64,000 nucleotides of DNA from BCD1 sp942492125 (lineage in GTDB: Bacteria; Bacteroidota; Bacteroidia; Chitinophagales; Saprospiraceae): positions 425,915 through 489,914 of the forward strand of contig CALODM010000013.1 in NCBI GenBank assembly GCA_942492125.1. Reading direction: 5' to 3'. A model generated the notes under the pieces. The model saw only the letters and a list, made by a program, of their open reading frames with translations, was not told the origin of the DNA and searched no databases. Shown piece after piece: positions 8,181 through 16,475 of the stretch. The position numbers were made by a program, and so were the translations under genes. Each line of letters begins with the position of its first letter. The first letter of the stretch is position 1.

Positions 8181-8717
8181 ATGATTTTAAGTGATGTAAA
8201 GATAATGGAAGGCATTAATAACGGATAAATTGTCATTGAACCATTTGATCCTTCCTGCTTAGGGACCAACTCATATGATGTGCATTTGGGAAAGTCCCTT
8301 GCTTTTTACAAAGACCATGTTCTGGATGCCAAAAAGCATAATGAGATCGTTCATTTTGATATTCCTGAGGAAGGTTTTGTCCTGCACCCTAATACCCTTT
8401 ATCTGGGGGTAACCGAGGAATATACCGAGACACATAATTCAGTTCCTTTCCTGGAAGGGAAATCGAGTGTAGGAAGGCTTGGAATAGATATCCATGCTAC
8501 CGCCGGTAAGGGAGATGTGGGATTCTGCAATACCTGGACGCTTGAAATTTCCTGTACGCATCCTGTGCGTGTTTACGCAGGAATGCCTATAGGTCAATTG
8601 ATCTACTTCATGGTGGAAGGTGATATTAAGAATTATTACAACAAAAAGAAAGGAGCCAAATACAATGCCCGGACGATCAAACCGGTCGAAAGCATGATGT
8701 GGAAAAATAAATTCTAG
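8181..8717 (+). pseudogene. dcd: dCTP deaminase, interrupted by an in-frame TAA at codon 16
   Basis: From the ATG at 8181 the frame reads M-I-L-S-D-V-K-I-M-E-G-I-N-N-G, then TAA at 8226-8228, then I-V-I-E-P-F-D-P-S-C-L-G-T-N-S-Y-D-V-H-L-G. This is the normal N-terminus of a dCTP deaminase, which supplies dUMP precursors from dCTP. The remainder (178 codons in all) has the trimer-forming core, with G-K-S-S-V-G-R-L-G-I and the H-A-T-A-G region that carries the catalytic residues of the family. Only one base separates the stop from a Glu or Lys codon. A promoter lies upstream and the stop codon is 2 bases before the helicase gene. Either the sequence has one wrong base or the gene is a fresh null; re-initiation at the GTG at 8280 would lose the first 33 residues. 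Confidence 0.88.
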
Positions 8718-8719
8718 CC

Positions 8720-11700
8720 ATGAATCTCAAAATCATTTCGGCAGGTGCAGGTAGCGGAAAGACCTACAGGCTAACCGAGGAATTGGTAAGGCTGCTTGAG
8801 GAAGGTGTTGCGGCCAGCGGGATAATTGCTACTACTTTTACCAAAAAAGCTGCTGCTGAATTGCAGGAACGCGTTCGGGTGAGCCTCCTGGAAGCCGGCC
8901 TGACCGAGCAGGCAGATGAACTTACCAATGCCCTCATTGGAACGGTTCACAGCCTTGGCGTTAAACTTTTGCGACGCTTTGCTTTTGAAGCAGGGGTGTC
9001 TCCCGAAGTGAGTATTATTGCGGAAGAAGACGAACATTTTATGTTCAATCAATCCCTGGCCACGGTCTTGACAAGTAAACGTGTTGAGACCATGGATGAT
9101 TTGGCAAGTAAATTGGGACTCAATAAACGTGATTTTTTTGACTGGCGGAAAGATGTACACCAGATAACATCCCTTGCCCGTGCCAATGATTTTTCCATTC
9201 AGGTACTTGAAAATAGCAGACAGCGTTCTTTTGAATCCTACCAGCAGTTTTTAGGAACTGTGTCCGATAAAGATGCTGCATGGTTTAATGAGCAGCTTCA
9301 TCAACTGATTGATGAAACCATCGAAAAACTCGAAAACAACGAGGATACTACCAAAAAGACAGCCGACATAGTTGATTTCTTGAAATTGACGAGGCGTGAA
9401 CTCAAACTGCGCGGATTCCTGTACTGGTATCAGTGGGCCAAAATTTCTAAAGTCAGTGTTGGAACCAGGAGCAGGGAAGATATAGAACCCTTACAGGATT
9501 TTGCCCGCCAGCATGATACACATCCTGGTTTTCATAAGGATATTAAGGATTATATCGATCTGCTTTTTACCATTTCCATCGAGGCGATTAAGGAATACAC
9601 CACCTACAAAAATAAGAGGGGGCTGATCGACTATACGGACATGGAAGCGTCCGTTAATAAATTGTTGGATAACCCTGTCGTACAGGAAGTATTGCAGGAA
9701 GAGTTGAGCTTGTTGATGGTGGATGAGTTTCAGGATACCAGTCCCATTCAATTGTCTGTTTTCCTCAAACTGGCCCGGCTGGCAGATCAATCCATCTGGG
9801 TAGGTGATCCCAAGCAGTCGATCTATGGGTTTCGCGGTGCTGAACCCCGGTTGATGCAAGCCATTATTGAACAGAGCGGTGGCGTAAAACCGGAAGATAT
9901 TCAACGGTATTCCTGGAGATCCCGGGAGGATGCGGTTTTTGCGGCTAATGCCATTTTCACTAAGGCTTTTTCAGACATGCCAGCCGATCAGGTGGCACTC
10001 ATTCCCAAAAGGACTAAAAAAGCTTCCGCTGAAAGTATTAATAAGGAAGATGAACCTTCCCTGATGGGCAATGCATTGGTACACTGGCATTTCAAAGCGG
10101 AAGGAGAGGGAAGGCAGCCTGCAAAACCCTGGATGGAAAATTGTATTGCAAGGACCATCAGAGAAGAACTCGAGAAAGGTATATTTATCCAACCCAAAGG
10201 GGAGAAGGGCATCCGTAAGGCCAATCCTGGCGATGTGGCAGTTCTGTGTCGCTCCAATGCGGGATGCCAGATTATGGCCGCTGCTTTAAGTGAAGCTGGC
10301 ATGCAGGTGGCTATTGCCAGAAGCGGATTGTTGAATACTGCGGAAGCCAAATTAATCCTGGCTTGTCTGAAATATCTGCTCAACCCCAAAGATTCTTTGG
10401 CTGTAGCCGAAATTTTATTGCTCGCAGGTAATGTGCCTGTCGAAGAAATTGTGGAGGATCGCATGGATTGGTTAGAGCAAAGACAAACAGCGCCTTCTTT
10501 TGGAGCGTGGGCCGGAGAGCATGAGCACATCAAAAAACTGGATTTGCTAAGGCTGGAAACAGCAGAGCTTTCCAGTGCAGAAATACTGAATTATGTACTG
10601 GAAGAATTGGATCTCCGCCGCCTGATAACTACCTGGGGTAATGAAAGCCAACGGCTGGAGAATGTAGAAACCCTCAGGAAATTTTCCCTGGATTATGAAG
10701 ATGCCTGTAACAGGCTTCATTCTGCGGCTTCTTTGGGAGGTTTTTACCTTTGGCTGGATGACCTGGAACGTAACGAAAAGGATATGCAAAGTGCCGGTGC
10801 CGGCCCTGAAGCAGTGAACGTATTGACATATCATAAAAGTAAAGGCCTGGAGTGGCCCATTGTCCTTTGTCATAACCTTGATGACAAGCTCAGATCAGAT
10901 GTCTGGGGATTGGAAATTGTGCCGGAACGAGACGCCGTAGACCTACATGACGTTTTGGGGCAACGATGGCTTCGTTTTGGGTCAATCCATATGGGGATCA
11001 ATACAGAAAGACCGAGCTTGAAAACCGGATTAACCAAAGTGATGCGAAGACCAAAAAACTGGAGAACGCTTTGAAAGAAGAAGCGCGGTTAATGTATGTT
11101 GCTATTACCCGGGCACGGGATTATATTATTTTTCCGACCAATGCATACCCCACCAAGTGGCTCAATCGGGTATGGCACAAGGGCCGGGAGGATTTTCCGG
11201 CACTTGACGCTGAAAACAAAGAAACCCTCTGGGAATGGAACGGCCACTACCTGGAAATTGATAATTCTATTTTTGAAATGCCCAGAATTTTCGATCCTGA
11301 GTCCAATGAAGGGAACAGGAAATCTCCCGAATATTTTGAAACAGGTAGGGGGAAAGCGGAAATTTTGCCGTTTAAGTTCGATCCGAATGAATTGCCGGTC
11401 AATGGGAGTATTGGAGCTGTTTACCATTATCATAGCCCTTTGATGATGGAAGATTTTGAAGTAAAAACACAACTTGGCAAAGTATTGAATGCTTATTTTC
11501 AGGCTACTTTGAATACAACGAATAATGAAAAATTGCCGGAGATTGAGGAGCAACTCCTGGTTAATTTTGAACTGTCAGATTTTCGGGAAAAACTGGGACT
11601 TACTCAAAGGGCCAATGCTTTTTTTACCCTTCTGAAAAGGGAATTTATACCGGAAGAGATCATTTGTGGTTATCCGATAGATCATTTTGTGGATTATAGA

Positions 11701-11928
11701 CTTTTGACAGCGGAACTTGATTATTTGATTGTTAATCAGGAAGAAACCATCATCATTTATCATGATTACCTGTATGGCCAGGAACACCAACTCAAAAAAA
11801 GATCTCGCGCACTATCAGGAGAGCTGGCACTTTATAAAAAAGCAGTCCGGTCCTTGAGGGGGGTGGATTCAATCAGGATCTTTGTCCATTTTATTGTGGA
11901 TGGTGTTATGATAGAAGTATTGGTTTGA
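8720..11928 (+). pseudogene. UvrD/AddA-like ATP-dependent helicase, frameshifted
   Basis: Roughly 1,070 codons in two frames. The first part (8720-11074) has Walker A S-A-G-A-G-S-G-K-T near residue 7, T-F-T-K-K-A-A-A-E motif Ia, D-E-F-Q-D-T-S motif II, W-V-G-D-P-K-Q-S-I-Y-G-F-R-G-A motif III, Y-S-W-R-S-R and V-L-T-Y-H-K-S-K-G-L-E-W-P. The second part continues with motif VI-like M-Y-V-A-I-T-R-A-R-D-Y and a C-terminal domain. The break is at a run of four T (10975-10978): one more T restores R-W-L-R-F-W-V-N-P-Y-G. This is the AddA-type repair helicase layout, but the expected PDDEXK nuclease residues are not obvious ('AELDYLIV...IIIYHDY' in place of a '-IDYK-' core). No AddB gene is in the window. 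It is probably translationally coupled to dcd. Confidence 0.88.
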
Positions 11929-11929
11929 C

Positions 11930-12730
11930 CTACCACATTTTGAACTCCGTGTTTAAATAAAAAGCTGCCATTCGGCTGAATTGCCCGTGGGTGAAACCAC
12001 ATTGACAAGACTGAGGGTAGAAGGACATGATGTTGGAAGTATGTGTCAGGTAAAAGGCACCATTGGCATCTACACCGGGATAAATGAATCTGCAATTCAT
12101 CGGGTCGATATACTCCAGTAAGTTTTCAGAGGGCACATAGGGATCCGAGGGCGTGTCACATATCTCATCTCCGGCGGATTCACAATTACTGCCATCCACA
12201 AGTTCAACCCCTGCGCCACGGCTGGTATGGTATAATCCAAAGAAATGACCCATCAGATGAGGGAGTCCTTTAAAATTACTGAGGCTGCAAAATTTATTGA
12301 GTAGAATACCTCCTGATTCCATCTCCGCAATTCCCTCGTAGGTTGCAAAACCGCAAATATCTTCGCTCCAGGTCACCAGGTTGACAAGATATACATTGAT
12401 CCGGTTGTTCTGATGGTATTTCACCTGCATCTCTTCCCATTCGTTCATATTAAGGGGAATGGAATACTGGTAATTGTCAATGATTCTGAATTCACATATT
12501 TTAAAACTTGCACAAATGGGAGCAAAGTAGTAATTGAGGGAGTCTACAGCATTCTCCACATCAGCTTCGGTGACGCCAATATCTCCAAAAGTATCCCGAA
12601 CCATATGTACGACGACACTGAACTCCTTATCTAAACAAGGCAGGGGTGTTTGTTTGGTGAAATGTTGTTGGGCACTGGAGTATTGAAATACAAAAAGTGT
12701 AATAATCAGAGCGGCGAAAAAGGTTTTCAT
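11930..12730 (-). CDS. M43 (pappalysin-like) metallopeptidase homologue lacking the catalytic Glu
   Basis: A 266-residue secreted protein; signal peptide ends S-S-A-Q near residue 21. The zinc site H158-L-M-G-H162-x-x-G-x-x-H168 and the Met-turn (S-N-I-M-S-F-Y) followed by P-Q-S-C-Q-C-G-F-T-H-G-Q are those of the M43 cytophagalysin/pappalysin-type family. The general base Glu of H-E-x-x-H is Leu (codon CTG), so zinc may bind but normal peptide hydrolysis is not expected. Two base changes separate GAG from CTG, so a single sequencing error cannot explain it. Cysteines in pairs suggest disulfides. It is convergent with the helicase gene. It may be a pseudoenzyme with a binding role; no partner is suggested by context. 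Confidence 0.85.
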   Translation of the reverse strand: MKTFFAALIITLFVFQYSSAQQHFTKQTPLPCLDKEFSVVVHMVRDTFGDIGVTEADVENAVDSLNYYFAPICASFKICEFRIIDNYQYSIPLNMNEWEEMQVKYHQNNRINVYLVNLVTWSEDICGFATYEGIAEMESGGILLNKFCSLSNFKGLPHLMGHFFGLYHTSRGAGVELVDGSNCESAGDEICDTPSDPYVPSENLLEYIDPMNCRFIYPGVDANGAFYLTHTSNIMSFYPQSCQCGFTHGQFSRMAAFYLNTEFKMW

Positions 12731-12961
12731 GGTGGATCATTTTCTATTTGATACGCAAACTACAAATTATTGATAAAAAATTCCTTTTTCCAAGACGGCA
12801 ACTTTGTAGGGAATTTGTCAAAAAGAATGGTTTAGCTTCAAAAAATGTTGTTGATCGGAAAAGTAGCTCCATCTCCGGATTTACAAAATTTTTGATGGAA
12901 CATTTTATTCAACCGAAAAACTTACCAATGGCACAGAGAAGAGAAATGCGGCATTGGGTGA

Positions 12962-13714
12962 TCAATTGATCAATCTTGCATAAAGATCGCCACTGGCTGG
13001 ATCTTCAGCTCCAAGGTTTGATAGTTGCTGGCATACTGCCAGGCCGCTCAACCATTGGTCACAAACCATTTTTTGACTTTCTCCAAAGGAATAGTTGAAT
13101 TCATAACGACCTGTTTGCTCAAGGCGCTTTACGCAGGCCAGGGTCAATTCCGGCGTTTTGCTGAAAAACTCAAGGGAAAGGGCTGGAATCGCAAAATCCA
13201 GGCCTTGTAAAACCTCCAGTTCAAAATTCTCAACATCAATTTTGCAAAACACAGGGAGGCCGTACTGACGGATAAGGTCATTTAAAGTAGTAACTTCCAC
13301 TTCCAGGGTTTCGTCCCAGGAAACTTCAAACCCGCTGGAATCATTGATCATAGAGCGCCAGTCAGCACTGGCAAGCGTGGTCACGGTAGGAGTCAGCGAA
13401 CTGATATGCAATACAGCCTGACTTTTTTCCCTGCCTACTGCTTTTTCTACCAGGGTAAATCCCTCGAATTTTTTCAGTTTCTTTTTCAAATAGGATATAC
13501 AGGCGGGTTGAGGTTCTACAGCTACAACTTTAGCGCCCAGGCTTAACCACGCGTCGGAACGATTTCCCAAATGGGCGCCAATATCGAAACAGAGATCATT
13601 GGGTTGAATGAACTGGCTGTAAAACCGCTTTAATTTTCTTTTGTTAAAGGGTTTCCAATAATAGATCAGGACAGATCTTAAAATCCCCAGATATTTGTTA
13701 ACCGGCAATCTCAT
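12962..13714 (-). CDS. FkbM-family SAM-dependent methyltransferase
   Basis: About 250 residues. The Rossmann core has D-I-G-A-H-L-G-N-R-S near residue 50 (SAM loop) and A-V-E-P-Q-P-A-C, followed by F-C-K-I-D-V-E-N-F-E-L-E-V-L-Q-G-L, the K-I-D-V-E-G-x-E signature of the FkbM family, with Asn replacing Gly. The family O-methylates sugars, polyketides and other small molecules; the substrate here is unknown. The frame stays open up to 13834, but those codons overlap a long perfect hairpin (13735-13770), so the ATG at 13714 (M-R-L-P-V-N) is preferred. Confidence 0.87.
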   Translation of the reverse strand: MRLPVNKYLGILRSVLIYYWKPFNKRKLKRFYSQFIQPNDLCFDIGAHLGNRSDAWLSLGAKVVAVEPQPACISYLKKKLKKFEGFTLVEKAVGREKSQAVLHISSLTPTVTTLASADWRSMINDSSGFEVSWDETLEVEVTTLNDLIRQYGLPVFCKIDVENFELEVLQGLDFAIPALSLEFFSKTPELTLACVKRLEQTGRYEFNYSFGESQKMVCDQWLSGLAVCQQLSNLGAEDPASGDLYARLIN

Positions 13715-13734
13715 TTTTGATAGTTTCAAAATGA

Positions 13735-13770
13735 CCAAATGGCAGCATGTATTTTCATGCTGCCATTTGG
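13735..13770 (-). terminator. Perfect 15-bp hairpin between the S46 peptidase and FkbM genes
   Basis: CCAAATGGCAGCATG (13735-13749) and its exact complement (13756-13770) with a six-base loop, 42 bases after the peptidase stop in the direction of transcription. The T-run is weak on both strands, so it may be a terminator or a processing hairpin. Confidence 0.65.
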
Positions 13771-13811
13771 AAACAAATTGTTTCAACATCAACCGTGTGG
13801 GTTGTGCTTTT

Positions 13812-15983
13812 TTACTGTTTTTTAGGATGAACAAGATCCATTTCTTCTATAAGCCGGGTAGCTCCGGCAAATTTGTCGATGATGAAAAGAATATACCTGG
13901 CGTCAACCATGATATTACGACAAATTTCAGGATCATAATTGACATCACTCATGGTACCTTCCCAAACGCGGTCGAAGTTTAGCCCAATAAGATTTCCGTG
14001 TGCATCAATGGCAGGGCTTCCGGAGTTTCCTCCGGAGGTATGGTTAGTACCGATAAAGCAGACAGGCACTTTGCCATTGCTGTCAGCATAATCTCCGTAA
14101 TCTTTTGATTCATATAATTCTTTTAGTTTCTGCGGCACATCGAACTCATAATCCCCCGGGACATATTTCTCAATGATACCATCTACATAAGTGACAGGAT
14201 TGTAATAGATGCCATCTCTGGGCGCATATCCTTTTACTTGTCCATAGGTAACCCGTAAGGTACTGTTGGCATCCGGGAAAAACCGTTTGTCAGGAAAAAC
14301 TTCCATTTGGGCTTTCATATATTTACTGTTCAGTGCACTGATCTGGCTATTGATGCGGTTATACTCGGCAGTAACTTTGGTATCCGCAGTTTCCTGAATG
14401 GATTTACGAAGCATAAAAGCTGGATCTCCGGAGAGGGCTTTGAAAAAAGATTCCGGATTTTCTTGCAATGTTTTGATCACGCGGTCACCTTTGGATAAAA
14501 TACTTTTGGTGTAAATGTCCCCGGCAAGAACGTCCATGTTTTTACCAGCGAAAACAAACTGGTCTTTGGCAAAAGTAGACTGGTGTTCCTGTTCGACTTT
14601 ATGGTAGTAGATATTCATGACCCGTTTGAAAATTTCCTGATCGACTTCCGGGCTAAAATCTTTATAATATCCTTCCAGGAAATTGATCAAAGCCGGCAGG
14701 CGGTCTTTGACGCCTTCAATGCCACTATTTTCGTACATGTTCAGGAAACGGTCGGTTACTCCGGCAATATAAAACATCTCAATGTTTCGCCAGATGACTT
14801 CATTGATGTAATCCCTGCTCACCGCATAGGGGGTAATTTCTGCGTAAAGTTCATCTAACTTTGGAATTATATCGGCATAGGCTTTATTCAATTTCGGGTT
14901 GTTTTGGAGCCCTTTAATAAATACGGCCTGGAAAGCTTCTTTCTTGGCAATGGCATTACTTTTTTCAATACCCTGGATTTCACCAATCCATTTTTTCCAA
15001 CCGTTGGCGATCCCCGATTGTTTGGAGGCGTACTTTAATCGTTGTTCAGGATCTTTCCTCATTACTTCTCCCAGCACGTCAAGAGATTCATCCCGAACAC
15101 TGATCCTGACGGGGTTGAGTTTGTTGATACGAAGATCGACGCCTGAAGCGGTCAGGTATTCATCCGTACTTCCAGGGAAACCAAACACAAGGGTGAAATC
15201 ATCTTCCGCTACACCATCAAGAGAGACAGGCAGGTGATGTCTTGGTTTAAAAGGAACGTTGTCGGGGGAGTACTCGGCAGGTTTGTTATCCTTACCAGCA
15301 TAAATTCTGAAAATAGAAAAATCTCCGGTATGGCGTGGCCAAACCCAGTTGTCAGTATCGGCTCCGAACTTGCCAATAGAGGAAGGGGGAGCACCTACCA
15401 GCCTTACATCGTTATAGGTTTCGGTAACAAAAAGGAAGTACTGGTTACCTTTATAAAAAGGTCTTACAGAAACTTCCTGATAAGGTTCCTTTTTAGCATT
15501 TTCTTTTACAGCATTGAGGTTTTTATCGATCTGTGATTGTCTGGCATTGGCTTCCATGTCATCACTAACACCCTCCATGACCGATTTGGTAACATCCTCT
15601 ATCCTGACAATAAAAGTTACATACAGGCCTTCATTGGGCTTTTCATCTGCCAGTGTTTTGGCCCAAAAACCATCCTGAAGGTAGTTGTTCTCCATCGTGG
15701 AATGAGATTGAATAGCACTGAAGCCACAATGGTGATTGGTCAGTACGAGCCCCTGGTCGGAAATAACTTCTCCTGTACAAAATCCACCAAAATGGACAAT
15801 GGCATCTTTCAGGCTTCCACCATTAACGCTGTAGATATCTTCTGCTGTCATTTTCATACCCAATGACTGCATTTCCGTTTCGTTCAGATCAGCCAGTAAG
15901 GAAGGTATCCACATGCCTCCCTGAGCCGATAGCTTCAGCGTAAAAAAAGCTAAACTGATGCAAAAAAGGATTACTTTTTTCAT
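13812..15983 (-). CDS. S46 dipeptidyl-peptidase, DPP11-like
   Basis: A 723-residue exported serine peptidase. Signal peptide at residues 1-20 (ends L-S-A-Q), then G-G-M-W-I-P, the hallmark start of mature S46 enzymes. The catalytic His lies in L-T-N-H-H-C-G near residue 85 and the Ser in G-G-N-S-G-S-P near 650. The segment after it, G-L-N-F-D-R-V-W-E-G, has Arg where DPP7-type enzymes have Gly; in characterised members this Arg selects acidic P1 residues, so a DPP11 (Asp/Glu-specific) activity is predicted. It would release dipeptides from peptides in the periplasm for amino-acid nutrition. Its length matches the family; single-gene unit. Confidence 0.93.
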   Translation of the reverse strand: MKKVILFCISLAFFTLKLSAQGGMWIPSLLADLNETEMQSLGMKMTAEDIYSVNGGSLKDAIVHFGGFCTGEVISDQGLVLTNHHCGFSAIQSHSTMENNYLQDGFWAKTLADEKPNEGLYVTFIVRIEDVTKSVMEGVSDDMEANARQSQIDKNLNAVKENAKKEPYQEVSVRPFYKGNQYFLFVTETYNDVRLVGAPPSSIGKFGADTDNWVWPRHTGDFSIFRIYAGKDNKPAEYSPDNVPFKPRHHLPVSLDGVAEDDFTLVFGFPGSTDEYLTASGVDLRINKLNPVRISVRDESLDVLGEVMRKDPEQRLKYASKQSGIANGWKKWIGEIQGIEKSNAIAKKEAFQAVFIKGLQNNPKLNKAYADIIPKLDELYAEITPYAVSRDYINEVIWRNIEMFYIAGVTDRFLNMYENSGIEGVKDRLPALINFLEGYYKDFSPEVDQEIFKRVMNIYYHKVEQEHQSTFAKDQFVFAGKNMDVLAGDIYTKSILSKGDRVIKTLQENPESFFKALSGDPAFMLRKSIQETADTKVTAEYNRINSQISALNSKYMKAQMEVFPDKRFFPDANSTLRVTYGQVKGYAPRDGIYYNPVTYVDGIIEKYVPGDYEFDVPQKLKELYESKDYGDYADSNGKVPVCFIGTNHTSGGNSGSPAIDAHGNLIGLNFDRVWEGTMSDVNYDPEICRNIMVDARYILFIIDKFAGATRLIEEMDLVHPKKQ

Positions 15984-16185
15984 AACAAATATTTTTTGGT
16001 TTCAATTCAAATAAGGATATTCTGCATTCAATAAAAGGGATGAGCAGAGAATTGGTTCATTATTTTTTGAGGCTCCAAATTTGCGAAAAAATGTTTGTTT
16101 TTTTATTTTATATGAAAATCATTTTATACCTTAGCTTCTATAATTATTAAAATTATAAGATTTATAATCATAGGGATGACTTTTT

Positions 16186-16219
16186 AGCCCTCTAACTATA
16201 GCGGTTAGAGGGCTTTTTT
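16186..16219 (+). terminator. Orphan rightward rho-independent terminator
   Basis: AGCCCTCTAAC (16186-16196), a seven-base loop, the exact complement (16204-16214) and a T-run to 16219. The T-run is only on the plus strand, yet the upstream gene is on the minus strand and starts 200 bases away, so the transcript it ends is unknown. Confidence 0.85.
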
Positions 16220-16419
16220 ATTATGGCCTGTTGACAAGCATTCCCTCCGGAAATTAAACCTTTTTTGAGTTAGCGTTATTACCCATAAAAAGGAATGGAC
16301 AGGATAATGGTAAAGGCCTCCAACATAATCATCTTAAAAATGATGGAAAAGCCATGGCTAATTTCGATTTTTCGGGGAAGTTGTAAAATTTTGCCTTTTG
16401 TGATCTATTTTACAAAACA

Positions 16420-16443
16420 TATGAACATGTATTCATAAATTTG
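16420..16443 (+). promoter_or_regulatory. Candidate operator overlapping the -7 element of the MBL/rhodanese gene
   Basis: TATGAA-N6-TTCATA (16420-16437) is a perfect 6-bp inverted repeat that overlaps TAAATTTG (16436-16443), a match to the -7 consensus. The ATG follows at 16476. No good -33 TTG was found. Confidence 0.4.
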
Positions 16444-16475
16444 TGCAGAATTAATAAAAAACAAAAATTTTTACC

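Larger units (their letters stand above)
15984..16475. other. 492-base AT-rich intergenic region with a rightward terminator and promoter elements
   Basis: No coding sequence is apparent. The region is very AT-rich at 16080-16180, holds an intrinsic terminator at 16186-16219 with no gene before it on that strand, and an inverted repeat overlapping the probable -7 element of the next gene at 16420-16443. A small RNA ending at the terminator is possible. Confidence 0.6.

Noticed and set aside
8226..8228. Recoded TAA (non-standard genetic code)
   Set aside because: TAA ends most genes of the window in the normal way, so a code change is excluded.
12748..12969. 73-codon plus-strand frame between the metalloprotease and FkbM genes
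   Set aside because: Composition is random-like, with no recognisable domain, promoter or start context; it overlaps the FkbM stop region.
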